From contig CM030363.1 in the NCBI GenBank assembly GCA_017893485.1, forward strand, positions 178,634,935-178,698,934: DNA of 64,000 nucleotides. The letters run 5' to 3'. The position numbers and the translations under genes were made by a program. This DNA comes from Hemerocallis citrina. Lineage: Eukaryota; Streptophyta; Magnoliopsida; Asparagales; Asphodelaceae. Positions 35,178 through 47,439 of this stretch are shown in pieces (the stretch's first letter is position 1; the number at the start of each line of letters is the position of its first letter). Under the pieces are notes generated by a model. The model was not told the origin of the DNA. It made no database searches and saw nothing but the letters and a program-made list of their open reading frames with translations.

Positions 35178-38100
35178 TTATTGTTTGTCTTTCTCGATGT
35201 GCATGATTTCCTTTACAACTTCATTCCCCATGTATGGCTTCAACCGTTGTCCATTCACCTTGAATGTCCCTTTTTGCTCATCATAAATTTCTATTGTGCC
35301 ATATGGAAACACTCGTGTGACAACAAATGGACCCGTCCACCTAGATCGCAATTTTCCTGGAAAAAGTTTAAATCTTGAATTATATAGCAATACTTTCCCC
35401 CCTTCCTTGAATTCTCTTTTCAAAATATGCTTATCGTGCCATCGTTTAGTTTTTTCTTTATAGATCTTGGCATTTTCATAAGCATCATTGCGAAACTCAT
35501 CCATCTCATTTATTTGCAATATTCTTTTTTCACCAGCATCTTTCATGTCAAAATTTAGTGTCTTTATTGCCCAATAAGCGCGATGCTCAAGTTCAACTGG
35601 CAAGTGACATGCCTTACCATACACCAATCTATATGGGGACATTCCAATTGGTGTTTTAAATGCCGTTCTATAGGCCCATAATGCATCATCCAATTTTCTT
35701 GCCCAATCCGTTCGTGCCATATTCACTGTTTTTTCAAGTATTCGCTTCAACTCTCTATTTGAAACCTCCACTTGGCCACTTGTTTGAGGATGATATGGTG
35801 TGGCCACATGATGAGTAACTCCATATCTAGCAAGCAAAGCATTAAATTGACGGTTGCAAAAATGTGTTCCTCCATCACTAATAATTGCCCTTGGAGCTCC
35901 AAATCGTGCAAAGATATTTTTTCTAATGAAGTTCACCACTACTCTTGCATCATTTGTTGGTGGTGCAACAGCTTCCACCCACTTGGAGACATAATCTACA
36001 GCAACCAAAATATATTTATTAGAAAATGAGGATGGAAAAGGACCCATAAAATCTATCCCCCAAACATCAAATAATTCAATCACTAAAATATTATTTAGGG
36101 GCATCTCATGTTTCCTAGAAATATTTCCCACCCTTTGGCAATTATCACATAATTTAACAAAATTAAAAGCATCTTTAAAAATTGAGAGCCAAAAGAATCC
36201 TGATTGTAAGATTTTTGCTGCTATTTTTGTTCCACTAAAATGGCCACCACATTCCAAAGTATGACAATGTTTGAGTATGCTTTCCATTTCCTCTTCAGGC
36301 ACACATCTCCTTATTACTTGATCTGCACAATGGCGAAATAAGAAAGGTTCCTCCCAAAAATAATATTTTAAGTCAGAGAAAAACTTCTTCTGTTGTTGAT
36401 AAGTAAAATCAGGAGGTAGAATTTTTGATACCAAATAATTTACTATGTCGGCATACCATGGAGGAGTTTGTATCATCATTAAATACTCATCTGGGAATTC
36501 TTCATTGATTGGTGTAACCTGCACTTTTTGTTCATCTTTTGGTTCAATGCGAGATAAATGATCGGCCACCACATTTTCCACACCTTTTTTGTCTTTTATT
36601 TCCACATCAAATTCTTGTAAAAGTAAAATCCAACGAAGCAATCGAGGTTTGGCTTCCTTCTTTGCAAGCAAGTATTTTAAGGCTGAATGATCCGTGTACA
36701 CAACCACCTTTGAACCTATCAAATAAGATCGAAATTTGTCAAAAGCATATACAACAGCTAATAATTCTTTTTCAGTAGTAGCATAATTAAGCTGTGCTTC
36801 TGTCAAAGTTCTACTTGCATAATAAATTGTGTGAAAAAATTTATCCTTTCTTTGCCCTAAAGCAGCACCTATTGCCACATCACTAGCATCACACATTAAT
36901 TCAAAAGGCAAATTCCAATCTGGTGCAATCATAATAGGTGCTGAAGTCAATTTATTTTTCAATGTTTCAAAAGCATTCAAGCAATCATGAGAAAAATCAA
37001 AAGGTGTGTCTTTATTTAAAAGTTTGCAAAGAGGCTTAGTGATTAAAGAAAAATCTTTTATAAATCTTCGATAAAATTCTGCATGACCCAAGAAACTTCT
37101 CACTCCTTTAACATTGGTTGGTGGTGGTAGCTTTTCAATGACATCAATTTTAGCACGATCCACTTCAATTCCCTTGAAGGAAATTTTGTGGCCTAACACA
37201 ATTCCTTCTTTTACCATAAAATGACATTTCTCCCAATTTAGAACCAAATTTGTTTCCTCGCAACGCTGCAAAACCAAGGATAAGTTAGATAAACAATCAT
37301 CAAATGAATTACCAAAAACTGAAAAATCATCCATGAAAATTTCAATAAATTTCTCAACCATATCCGAAAAAATGGACATCATGCAGCGTTGAAATGTGGC
37401 TGGGGCGTTACAAAGACCAAAAGGCATCCTTCTATATGCAAAAGTTCCATATGGGCAAGTAAAGGTTGTCTTTTCTTGATCTTCTGGTGCTATGGCAATT
37501 TGATTGTACCCCGAATACCCATCAAGAAAACAATAGTAAGAATGGCCTGCAAGTCTTTCAAGCATTTGATCAATGAAAGGTAATGGAAAATGATCTTTTC
37601 TAGTTGCATCGTTTAGTCTTCGATAATCTATGCATACTCGCCATCCCGTGACTGTTCTTGTTGGTATTAGTTCATTATTATCATTTTTTACCACAGTTAT
37701 TCCTCCTTTCTTTGGTACAACATGTATAGGACTTACCCATGCACTATCTGAAATTGGATAAATGATACCTGCATCCAAAAGCTTCACCACCTCCTTATGC
37801 ACCACTTCTTGCATTGATGGATTTAATCTTCGCTGTGGCTGCACAATAGGTTTAAAATTATCCTCCATTAGAATTTTATGCATGCAAATTGAAGGACTAA
37901 TCCCTTTTATATCAGAAATGTTCCATCCCAAGGCAGTTTTATGTTTTCTCAAAACTCTCAACAAGTTTTCTTCTTCAAAATCATTCAAAGAATTATTGAT
38001 AATAACAGGAAAAGTGGAGTTTTGGCCTAAAAATGCATACCTCAAACTCGATGGGAGTTGTTTAAGCTCAAGTTGTTGTGGTGCTGAAAAAATGAGTGGT

Positions 38101-40391
38101 GTATCTTCCAAATTTTTATCAAAATCACAAATCTCTTCATTTTCTAATTCAAGTTTTTCTGAATTCGTTAAGCATTCTTCTAAATGTAATTTAGCAATTT
38201 CATCCAAATGTGTTTCTTCCATGACTTCACTTACTAGAAAGCATGCATGAACTTCTGAGGGAAACTCCATGGATTTAAATACATCAAATGTTACCTGTTC
38301 GTCGTCAACCCTTAGAATAAGTTTACCTTGTTGCACATCAATCAATGTTCTCCCTGTTGCAAGAAAAGGTCTCCCCAAAATTAAAGGGATTTGTTCATCT
38401 TCCTCCATGTCAAGTACAATAAAATCAGCTGGAAATATGAATTTGTCAACTTTCACCAAAACATCTTCAACGATCCCTCGTGGATATTTGATTGACCTGT
38501 CCGCCAATTGCAAGGAAATGGTTGTAGGCTTTGCTTCTCCAATACCTAGTTTCATGAAAACAGAATATGGCATGAGATTAATACTTGCTCCTAAATCACA
38601 TAGTGCTTTATGAAAAGAAGAATTTCCAATAGTGCAAGGAATTGTAAAACTCCCTGGATCTTTAAGTTTAGGTGGAAGCTTCTTTTGCAAAATTGCACTA
38701 CTTTCTTCAGTTAACATCACCATTTCATGCTCTTCTAGCTTCCTCTTGTTTGATAGAATGTCCTTCAAAAATTTAGCATATTTAGGCATTTGTTCTAAAG
38801 CTTCAATAAGAGGAATATTAATATGTAGTTGCTTGAAAATATTTAAAAAATTTGCAAATTGATTATCAAGCATATTCTTTTTAAGTCTTTGTGGAAAAGG
38901 AATAGGTTGATCATAAGGAGAATTTGTACAAGTGTTAGAATTTAACTTCCCTGAAATGGTTTGGCTTGATTCTCCTTTTTGCTGCGTTTGTTCTTCCATT
39001 GTTTGTTCATTCTCACATTGTTTTTCATCCACATCTTGTTCTACATTTTTGATTTGTGGCTGCCCAATTGTTGCCCCACTTCTAAGTGTTATTGCCTTCA
39101 CATGCTCCTTTGGGTTTACAACTGTGTTGCTTGGTAGAGTTCCTGCAGCTCTTTCATTAAGAATGTTAGAAATTTGACTAATTTGTACCTCGAGATTGTG
39201 GATGGAAGCCGAAGTTGAATTTGCAATGTTTTGAATTGCTTGATCTGTCTTTTGCATGTATTGCTTGAGCACTTCTTCTAATGCTGGCTTCTTTTCTTGT
39301 TGTTGAAAATTTTGTTGTGGTCTAGCTCCTCCTTGATTATTATTCCAAGAAAAATTGGGGTGATTTCTCCATCCTGGATTGTATGTGCCTGCATAAGGGT
39401 TATTTTGCCTTTGAAAATTTGACACATAATTTGCTTGTTCTGCATTTGATGGCGCAAAAGGGTTCCCCACTTGGCAATCTGCACTAGAATGAGCTCCTGC
39501 ACAATAATCACAAATGATATTAGATTGAATAGCATTAACATTCATATTCCCTATTTGCTTAGATAAAATATCAATTTTTGCATTTAAATTAGAAATAGGG
39601 TCAAGTTCGAAAACTCCCGCCACTTTTCTTTGCACTGTTCTTTCTGAGGACCACTGATAATTATTGGATGCCATTTCTTCTAAAAGGTCATAAGCTGCTT
39701 CATGAGTCTTGCTCATTAAAGCACCTCCAGCTGCTGCATCTACCATGGATCGATTTGTAGCCCCCAAACCGTTATAGAATGTTTGTACCTGTAGCCACTT
39801 TGGAAGCTCATGATGAGGACACTTCCTTAGTAGATCTTTGTACCTCTCCCATGCATCATATAATGACTCCGTCTCATGTTGCGTGAATGTGGTGATGTCA
39901 TTTCTTAACTTTGCTGTTTTTGCTGGGGGAAAGTACTTTGTCAAAAATTTCTGTGCTAAACCTTCCCAAGTTGTAATAGTTCCCTGTGGTAAAGAATTCA
40001 ACCAATACTTTGCCCTATCTCTAAGTGAGAAAGGGAAAAGTCTAAGTCGAATGGCATCATTAGAAACTCCATTGAATTTGAAGGTGTCGCATATCTCAAG
40101 AAAGTTTGTGATGTGAGTGTTTGGGTCATCATGTGGTAATCCTCCAAATTGAAGGTTCTGCTGAACCATCTGAATGATTGATGGTTTAATTTCAAAATTA
40201 TTTGCTTCAACCGCAGGCCTTGTTATGCTTGGTAAGGTTCCATTAACTGAGGGCATTGCATAATCCCTCAAAGCTTTGTTTTCTTCGTTTGCCATGGATA
40301 AAGAGATTTTTTTCTGCTTTTTAATTTGTCGTAAGGTCCTTTCAATCTCTGGATCAAAGAGTATAGGTTCCAATGGATGAGATCTGGGCAT
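35178..40391 (-). CDS. gag-pol: Athila gag-pol polyprotein, full length
   Basis: An uninterrupted frame of about 1737 residues; I place the start at the ATG at 40391-40389. Numbering here counts from that frame's two upstream non-ATG codons. Gag is about 1-500, with a zinc-binding region [13 protein letters not shown] near 296-308. Protease is about 590-690 with the Athila-type DLGAS (Asp 601). RT is about 850-1060 with FMDD at 1021-1024. RNase H is about 1165-1285 (Asp 1170, Glu 1210, Asp 1236, Asp 1279). Integrase has His 1379/1386, Cys 1417/1420 and the core Asp 1449, Asp 1508, Glu 1544 with the expected 35-residue spacing. The polyprotein copies element RNA into DNA in cytoplasmic particles and inserts it in the nucleus. 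All key residues are present, so the product could be functional. Expression is unknown. Confidence 0.95.
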   Translation of the reverse strand: MPRSHPLEPILFDPEIERTLRQIKKQKKISLSMANEENKALRDYAMPSVNGTLPSITRPAVEANNFEIKPSIIQMVQQNLQFGGLPHDDPNTHITNFLEICDTFKFNGVSNDAIRLRLFPFSLRDRAKYWLNSLPQGTITTWEGLAQKFLTKYFPPAKTAKLRNDITTFTQHETESLYDAWERYKDLLRKCPHHELPKWLQVQTFYNGLGATNRSMVDAAAGGALMSKTHEAAYDLLEEMASNNYQWSSERTVQRKVAGVFELDPISNLNAKIDILSKQIGNMNVNAIQSNIICDYCAGAHSSADCQVGNPFAPSNAEQANYVSNFQRQNNPYAGTYNPGWRNHPNFSWNNNQGGARPQQNFQQQEKKPALEEVLKQYMQKTDQAIQNIANSTSASIHNLEVQISQISNILNERAAGTLPSNTVVNPKEHVKAITLRSGATIGQPQIKNVEQDVDEKQCENEQTMEEQTQQKGESSQTISGKLNSNTCTNSPYDQPIPFPQRLKKNMLDNQFANFLNIFKQLHINIPLIEALEQMPKYAKFLKDILSNKRKLEEHEMVMLTEESSAILQKKLPPKLKDPGSFTIPCTIGNSSFHKALCDLGASINLMPYSVFMKLGIGEAKPTTISLQLADRSIKYPRGIVEDVLVKVDKFIFPADFIVLDMEEDEQIPLILGRPFLATGRTLIDVQQGKLILRVDDEQVTFDVFKSMEFPSEVHACFLVSEVMEETHLDEIAKLHLEECLTNSEKLELENEEICDFDKNLEDTPLIFSAPQQLELKQLPSSLRYAFLGQNSTFPVIINNSLNDFEEENLLRVLRKHKTALGWNISDIKGISPSICMHKILMEDNFKPIVQPQRRLNPSMQEVVHKEVVKLLDAGIIYPISDSAWVSPIHVVPKKGGITVVKNDNNELIPTRTVTGWRVCIDYRRLNDATRKDHFPLPFIDQMLERLAGHSYYCFLDGYSGYNQIAIAPEDQEKTTFTCPYGTFAYRRMPFGLCNAPATFQRCMMSIFSDMVEKFIEIFMDDFSVFGNSFDDCLSNLSLVLQRCEETNLVLNWEKCHFMVKEGIVLGHKISFKGIEVDRAKIDVIEKLPPPTNVKGVRSFLGHAEFYRRFIKDFSLITKPLCKLLNKDTPFDFSHDCLNAFETLKNKLTSAPIMIAPDWNLPFELMCDASDVAIGAALGQRKDKFFHTIYYASRTLTEAQLNYATTEKELLAVVYAFDKFRSYLIGSKVVVYTDHSALKYLLAKKEAKPRLLRWILLLQEFDVEIKDKKGVENVVADHLSRIEPKDEQKVQVTPINEEFPDEYLMMIQTPPWYADIVNYLVSKILPPDFTYQQQKKFFSDLKYYFWEEPFLFRHCADQVIRRCVPEEEMESILKHCHTLECGGHFSGTKIAAKILQSGFFWLSIFKDAFNFVKLCDNCQRVGNISRKHEMPLNNILVIELFDVWGIDFMGPFPSSFSNKYILVAVDYVSKWVEAVAPPTNDARVVVNFIRKNIFARFGAPRAIISDGGTHFCNRQFNALLARYGVTHHVATPYHPQTSGQVEVSNRELKRILEKTVNMARTDWARKLDDALWAYRTAFKTPIGMSPYRLVYGKACHLPVELEHRAYWAIKTLNFDMKDAGEKRILQINEMDEFRNDAYENAKIYKEKTKRWHDKHILKREFKEGGKVLLYNSRFKLFPGKLRSRWTGPFVVTRVFPYGTIEIYDEQKGTFKVNGQRLKPYMGNEVVKEIMHIEKDKQ

Positions 40392-40397
40392 ACACAC

Positions 40398-41377
40398 CTA
40401 AACCCTGAAAAATAAGAAAAGAAAAAAATAAAAATCAATCAGTCAAAAGAGTAAAGAGATGTTGTTATAAAAGCCTCTTAATAATGGGTAAAAGGTCTGA
40501 TGCATCAGGTACGGCATAAATTAATAAAAAAAAAAAAAATATCCGAAACCTGACGTGTGGTAAAAAAATTTATTCATCCATTTGACAATAGCATGTATTT
40601 AATAGCATAAAACAAAATTTCATTCATTCACTTTATCATTTAATGCTCTGGTAAAAACTTGTACTCATTTACCATGTATCAAACCAGAACATAAGGAAAA
40701 TTTTGATTGATACATGCTATTATAAACTGGTTTGATACATGCTTATTCATCCACTCAACAACTTGACGGCTGATTAGATAAATATTAATCAATCAAAATT
40801 TCATGTGCCAATCGGGTTATCCAAATCAAACTCAGCTCTCTCTTCTCCCTTGCGTGTCGCGAGAAACAAGGGAAGAGAGAGAAGGAACAGAACGCTTGAG
40901 TTCGACGAGACGCAACAGCGCACGCGGCTCGAGAAGCAGCAGAAGGCTGCACAAGTCAGCAGATGTGACAGGTCAAAATTTTTATTTTTTATTATTTTTT
41001 TTTTGTGTTTCTGTTTCGATAAACGAAATGTCAGGTGCCACGGTCAAAAAAAAATAATAATAATAATAAAATAAAACAATAAAACAAAAAAAACAGAAAA
41101 CAAAAAATAAATAAATAAATAAAATAAAAAAAAAATAAAATTAAAATTAAAAAAATAATAAAAAAAAAACAGAGAACTAAAAACAAAAATAAAAAAAAAA
41201 AATTGAAGAAAAAAATAAAATAAAATAAAATAAAATAAAAATAAAAATAAATAAATAAAAGTAAAAGTTAGTAAAAAGAAAATAAAGTTGTAAAATGTAA
41301 TAAAATAAAAATAATTACAAAGAATCCAAATTAGCAATAATCTAGCAATTTTTCAATATCACTAAAAGAATAACTAA
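40398..41377. other. Athila 2 leader with A-rich low-complexity tract
   Basis: Untranslated region between PBS and gag on the minus strand. Positions 41045-41290 are almost only A and T on the plus strand (AAATA/AATAA repeats). A GC-richer patch at 40840-40940 has short open frames that I do not call. Confidence 0.6.
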
Positions 41378-41395
41378 TCCCCGGCAACGGCGCCA
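41378..41395 (-). other. Primer-binding site of Athila 2
   Basis: On the minus strand TGGCGCCGTTGCCGGGGA lies six bases from the 5' LTR, identical to the site in Athila 1. Confidence 0.93.
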
Positions 41396-41401
41396 AAAAC
41401 T

Positions 41402-43095
41402 TGATGTTGAATTTGCAAGTGGACAAAATCGCACAAGTAATATAGATAGATGAGTAGAGTGTCGAACCCACAGGGACTAGATATTTTACTGAGTACCGAT
41501 ATCACTAGATGAATCACTATTTGGAAGATCGGATTTTATAAGGATAAAATAACTAAATTAAATTAATCTAATTTAAACTAACTAAATTGGTGAAGAGGGA
41601 GAGGGCTGTGAAACTTTGAAGCTCTTGTATTTTGTTTAATGGTAAAATTAGTTCTAGGGCTCTTTGGTTCACCTCGTTTATCACACACACAAATTATTAT
41701 TCCTTATAAATAAAAATATTTTCTTTCCCAATTGTCGACCAAAATCCTAAAGATATTAACCACTCTATCAACGTAGTCTAAAAATTATTCTCAATTAATC
41801 ATTCGTCTATCCACCAAATTATTAATTGAAAAATTGGATTTCTTAGCGGTCACGTCCTCCAATATACGGTCTTAATTTTTATTAATCACAAATCACCTGT
41901 TCGGTCTCTTCATGATTTGAAAAATCATACAAATGTCTATCCACCATGTTGTACGCATAAATAATAAAAATTAAAACACAATCATGAAAAATAGAGTAAA
42001 AATAAGAAATTAAAATTTGTGTTCAAAACTCGGCTACACCTTAGCCTCTAAAACAATCAATTCAGTTCATGATCAAATTTGCAATTAATAAAATTGTTTG
42101 GGATTGTATCAAAAAATATAGAGAAGAACATACACAAAATAATAATATATAAAAAAAATAATTAACAATCCAAACCCCTTGTAACAGCCGAACCCAAAGC
42201 TTCGAAACGCGTCGCCAGGTGATCGCCACGTCAGCTCCTGTGCGTGTGGGTCCCGCTGTCAGTGTCCAAGCAAAACGCGTGAATGCCTGGAGCTTTTGTC
42301 TGCCTCGTTTTCCGCGCCAGGAGCCCACGTCAAGAAGTCAGAAGCCAGCACAGGGTCCACGTGCTGTCTCTCTCTCCCTTTGTTGTTCTGAGCCGCTCTG
42401 CTGTTTATCTAGGTTTCCGAGTCGCCAAGTCACCACTTCAGCCGGGTGCACTTCGAATACTGCGCCAGATGGCAGCCCTACTGCCCGTACGTACTTGGTT
42501 TCCTTGGAACTCGTACACACTTTCTCTCTCTCTTTTTCCTTTGTATTTGGTACAGCCGTCACCTCCTCAATCTCTTCTCTCTTCTTTGCTTTGTATATAT
42601 AGAGAACGGGAAGGAGTTAGGGTTTGCACTTTTTGCAGATTAGTCCTCCCACTTTCTTTATTTCATTCCTTTTATAACCCAGAATTTTATTTACTTCCTC
42701 TTTCTTTCTTTTCTTCCTTTTCTGCCACCCACGTGCTTCTGCGTACACAAAATAATACCAAAAAATAGGATTTTTAAATAAAATAAAATTAATTAATTTA
42801 AAATTAATTAAACTAACTATAAATCAAATTTGCGTATAAAAATCCTTTTACAAATTATTTGTCGCAATTTTAACTCAACAAAACAATAAAAAATTATAAC
42901 TCAATTATTTTACTTTGTTTATTGATTTTTTCTCCACAATTCTTTACTTTTTGCATCAAAAATATTATTTCTTCAAAAATTATTAATTACATGAAATCTT
43001 ATAGAAATATGATGAATTATAGACAATATCAGCGAAAACAAGCCATTTTAATAGGTAAATGAGTACAATTATTTGTATATAAATCCGACACATCA
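41402..43095 (-). mobile_element. Athila 2 5' LTR
   Basis: 1694 bp with intact TG/CA ends. TATATATA near 42595-42602 (minus strand) is the likely promoter TATA box. Confidence 0.93.
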
Positions 43096-43100
43096 GCTGC

Positions 43101-43764
43101 GCATGCAGAAATTTAAAGACGAATCAGGGGAGATATTCTAAACTTTTTGCATTCTTTTTGTTTTTATTTTCCTTTCCCATTGAGGACAATGTGATATTTA
43201 AGTTTGGGGGGAAGGTTTACAAATTTATTTTTATTTTTATTATTTTAGAAAAGAAAAACAAAATTTTAAAAAGGATTTCAATTAGGCTCACCATTACACA
43301 TTTTGAGTTCCTTATTGTGATAAGCATTGAAACAATTTTTTTTTTTTTTGGTATAAACAATTTTTTTTTTAAAGCAATATTAAGCATACTTATTTACTTT
43401 AGGATTATTGAGTTTCAAAATTCCTTACAAAATTGTGTGGGTCATGCTATTATACATAAAAGACAAATGTGATGCTTTTTCTCGTGATTATTCCCTTTGA
43501 TCTAGTCCTAAAAAGAGTTTAAGTAAATAGAGTAATAATAATAAAAAATATATATTTAAGAATAAAGTCAATCTACTCCAATGCTTTGAGTTGCTTAGTA
43601 ACTAAGGGTATTCATCATAAATGTTTACTTTTACGTAAAACGGCAACTTGAAATATGAGTATGCAAAGCACTTTAAGTTTGTGACTTGTTGAGTAACCGG
43701 GTGAATTCATCACAAATGATTTGCATTCGCGTAAAAAGGCAAGTGACAACTTAAAGAAGAGACT

Positions 43765-43800
<36 letters not shown>

Positions 43801-44089
43801 AGTTTGCTACTCGGTTTGTAGTAGAGAGAAGGGATAATCACAGATTGAGTTGTTGCATAATATAATTACATTAATTGCATGACAAATGCGATTGGGTTGG
43901 GAGTTATGAATAAATAATTGCACTAGAGAAAATGGGTATGCTTAGGTTGACTTTATTTGCAATTGTTTATATTTTTAATTGAAATTTTGATGCTTGCATG
44001 ATAAGATCTTTTGGTGTGATGGGTTGAGCCTACTATTATTATTTCCTTGTTCATGATTCTACATTTTGCTCGAGGACAAGCAAAATCTT
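43101..44089 (+). other. Athila 1 3' non-coding region, second part
   Basis: Continues from 32112. It contains a PPT-like tract TTTGGGGGG (43202-43212), a run of 31 A (43766-43796) at the site corresponding to the 43 T run of element 2, and the true PPT at 44090-44102. No open gene. Confidence 0.75.
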
Positions 44090-44102
44090 AAGTTTGGGGG
44101 TA
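44090..44102 (+). other. Polypurine tract of Athila 1
   Basis: AAGTTTGGGGGTA lies two bases before the 3' LTR. Confidence 0.85.
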
Positions 44103-44104
44103 TT

Positions 44105-45910
44105 TGATATGTCGAATTTATATACAAATATTAGTACTCTTTTACCAATAAAAATTGCTTGTTTTCGTTGATATTGTCTATTATTCATCATATTTCTATA
44201 AGATTTCATTTCATTAATTATTTGTGAAGAAATAATATTTTTGATGCAAAAAGTAAAGAATTGTGGAAAAAATCAACAAACAAAGTAAAATAATTGATTT
44301 ATCGATTTTATTGTTTTGTTGAGTTAAAAGGGCGACAAATATTGTTTAAAAGGATTTTTATACGCTAATATGATTTATAGTTAGTCTAATTAATTTTAAA
44401 CTAATTAATTTTATTTTATTTAAAAATCCTAATTTCTGGTATTATTTTGTGTATGCAGAAGCACGTGGTTGGCAGAAAAGGAAGAAAAGAAAGAAAGAGA
44501 AAGAAATAAATTCAGATCAATTAAAGGAAGGAAATAAAGAAAGAATGTGGACTTTTCTGCAAAAGTGCAAACCCTAATGGTCCTCTCCGTTCTCTATAAA
44601 TACAAACCAAAGAGAGGGTACAAATTAGGAGGTGACGGCTACACCTACAAAAATATATTAAAAAGAAAATTAAAGAAAACTCAGGGAGAGAGAGTACTTC
44701 TTCTCTCTTCTCTCTGTTTGCACGATATCCAAGGGGGACAAGGACAGCACTGTGCGGGCAGTAGGGATTGCTTCTTCTTCAGGTGCGGTTTTCGAAGTGC
44801 ACCCGACACTGCTGACTTGGACCGTGGTGCAAGCTATAACGAAGTGCACGCACGCAATCCTAGGCCTTTGACTGACGTGAACCCAGGCCGACTCTGACAG
44901 CGTGCGCGGTTCCCGAAGTGTGCTGACGTGGCGGCTTCCTCTTCTTCTTTGATTCTGACGTGGAGTCTGAAGCGCGTGGACCCAGTGCAGCAGCTAACCT
45001 GCTGTTCACTTGACACGACGCGATAGCTCATAGGTCTGACCGGCGCGGAATCCCATGCGACAAGACAGCGCAAGTGTGAGAGACCTGAGACACTGACGTT
45101 AAACTTTTGCACAGATTTCGAGGCGACGCAGATATTTTTTTTGGGTTTGCATTAAATTTTTAATCTTTTTGTATCTCATATTCTTCTCTAAATTTTTTAG
45201 ATGCAATCCTAAATATTTTTATTAATTGCAAATTGAACATGAATTGAATTTATTGTTCGAGAGGCTAAGGTGTAGCCAAGTTTTGTAGAACACAATTTTT
45301 AATTCCTTATTATTATTCTATTTTTCCTGATTGTGTTTTAATTTTTATTATTTATGCGTACAACATGGTGGATAGACATTTGTATGATTTTTCAAATCAT
45401 AAAGAGACCGAACAGGTGAATTGTGATTAATAAAAATTAAGACCGTATATTGGAGGACGTGACCGTTAAGAAATCCAATTTTTCAATTAATAATTTGATG
45501 GATAGGCGAAGAATTAGTTGAGAATAATTTTTAGACTACGTTGATAGAGTGGTTAATATCTTTAGGATTTTGGTTAACAATTGGGGAAAGATAATATTTT
45601 TATTTATAAGGAATTATAATTTGTGTGTATGATAAATGAGGTGAACCAAGAGCCCTAGAACTAATTTTACTATTAAACAAAGTACAAGTGCTTCATCGTT
45701 TCACAGCCCTTTCTCTCTTCACCAATTTAGTTAGATTTAGTTAGATTAATTTAATTTAGTAATTTTATCCTTATAAAATTTGATCTTCCAAATAGTGATT
45801 AATCTAGTGATATCGGTACTCAGTAAAATATCTAGTCCCTGTGGGTTCGACACTCTACGCATCTATCTATATTACTTGTGCGATTTTGTACACTTGCAAA
45901 TTCAACATCA
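44105..45910 (+). mobile_element. Athila 1 3' LTR
   Basis: 1806 bp, a direct repeat of 23261-25066 with about 33 differences by eye. Starts TGATATGTCG and ends TTCAACATCA. TATA box at 44595-44602. Confidence 0.93.
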
Positions 45911-45958
45911 TATATGTAGATTTTAAACCTTGAGATGATCAAAGTGTTCGATCAAGAA

Positions 45959-45993
<35 letters not shown>

Positions 45994-45998
<5 letters not shown>

Positions 45999-46079
45999 AA
46001 AGGGATATGAGCAACTTGCTCATTTAGTAAATGAGCAATTGATTATGTGGCATGAGCAAGTTGCTCATACCCCTTTTTC

Positions 46080-46143
<64 letters not shown>

Positions 46144-46312
46144 GAAAAAGGGGTATGAGCAACTTGCTCATTTAGTAAATAAGCAATTGATGATGTGGCA
46201 TATATGTGATTGGAAAAGCCTTAAAAGGGTTAGTTGTCCAATGTATCAAATGCATGCCACATAATCAATTGCTCATTTACTAAATGAGCAAGTTGCTCAT
46301 ATCCCTTTTACC
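45994..46312. mobile_element. MITE with about 60 bp terminal inverted repeats
   Basis: GGTAAAAGGGATATGAGCAA at 45995 is matched by its reverse complement ending at 46312, and the arms are perfect or near-perfect for about 60 bases. It sits in a (TA)n tract, consistent with TA-type target duplication. Inside, a second inverted pair (about 46050-46080 and 46141-46172) flanks a (TA)n tract, so a second related copy may have inserted in the first. There is no coding capacity. Confidence 0.75.
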
Positions 46313-46336
46313 ATATGTATATATATATATATATAT

Positions 46337-46796
46337 AGAAAGGTTCGGGTGAGAACCATGTCCTGGGGTGAGAACCTAAGGGCTTATCCCAGCCACTCAT
46401 CTGCTTAATCTTAACGGTCAAGATTTTGTCAATTAAACAATAATATTAATTAATATTTGCATTAAGATGGGAATCCCTTTAATTAAGGAATGAAGATCGC
46501 GAAATAAAAGGAATGAAGATTACAGATTATTAGGCAACATATATTGCCTTTTTTATTTTTATTTAAAAGGAATGAAGATCACAGATTATTAGGCAACATA
46601 TATTGTCTTTTTTATTTTATTTTCAGCCGAACCACAATCTTCATCGGGATGAACAACATTTGTTGCTACGTACACTGTTACTAAATATTAAATTTTTGTT
46701 GCTACGTACAATGCAGTTAGTTACTATTCAAAAAACATTCAGTTGCTATATGGAAACTGACAGCATGTACAACATAAGTTTGCAAAATGATAACCA

Positions 46797-46870
<74 letters not shown>

Positions 46871-47439
46871 CTGCTAAAATATGCACTAGTTGTATCTACT
46901 TACAATACAGTCAGTTGCTATATAGTGAACGAATTGGTGAAGGAACGAATTGGTGATGATTCTGCAGTTGCTATTAATTTGGGATACAAAATCTTCTCGA
47001 ATAGCAACTGTAATAATTATAAATAGCAACTGAAATAATTATACAGCAATACCTGACCACTTAAACAGCAACTGTAATAATTATAAATAGCAACTGTAAT
47101 AAACAGTAACTGTAAGGAACGAAATGGTGAATGATTCTGCAGTTGCTATTAATTTGGGAAACAAAATCTTCTCCAATATTTTACGGGAATAATTATTTCT
47201 CTCTCCAGTTTGACCAAATTTGCCTTAACCGTCGCACACAAAAAAAGGCAATTTATAATTATTCCTTTTATTTCGCGACCAACATCCCTTAATTAAAGGG
47301 ATTCCCATCTTAATGCAAATATTAATTAATCTTATTGTTTAATTGAAAAAAATCTTGACCGTTAAGATTAAGCATATGAGTGGTTGGGAGAGGCCCTTAG
47401 GTTCTCACCCCAGGGTTGGTTCTCACCCGAACCGACCCC
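46337..47439. mobile_element. Long-TIR non-autonomous DNA element, possibly Mutator-like
   Basis: GGTTCGGGTGAGAACC at about 46341 pairs with GGTTCTCACCCGAACC ending at about 47432, and similarity between the arms extends for nearly 190 bases (through CTTAATCTTAACGGTCAAGATTTT). Total length is about 1.1 kb. Arms this long fit Mutator-like elements. The target duplication cannot be read because both flanks are TA repeats. The interior has TTGCTA/CAACTGTAATAAT repeats and a (TA)n tract at 46800-46867. It has no transposase. Confidence 0.65.

Larger units (their letters stand above)
32118..43095 (-). mobile_element. Athila-type Ty3/gypsy element 2, apparently intact
   Basis: A minus-strand 11 kb element with 1694 bp LTRs (32118-33811 and 41402-43095), PBS, PPT, TSD GCTGC and one open gag-pol frame. 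By eye I found only about five differences between the LTRs, one of which turns the terminal TG at 32118 into TA. No env-like ORF lies between pol and the 3' LTR. It inserted into a related element. Confidence 0.93.
23261..45910 (+). mobile_element. Athila-type Ty3/gypsy element 1, gag-only derivative
   Basis: A plus-strand element with two 1806 bp LTRs (23261-25066 and 44105-45910), a tRNA-Asp-type PBS, a gag-derived gene and a PPT. Without its two inserts it would be about 6.9 kb. It has no protease, RT, RNase H or integrase, so it must have relied on enzymes from a full-length relative, plausibly one like element 2. By eye the LTRs differ at about 33 of 1806 positions. It is interrupted by an hAT transposon (25403-30171) and Athila element 2 (32118-43095). 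Confidence 0.88.
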
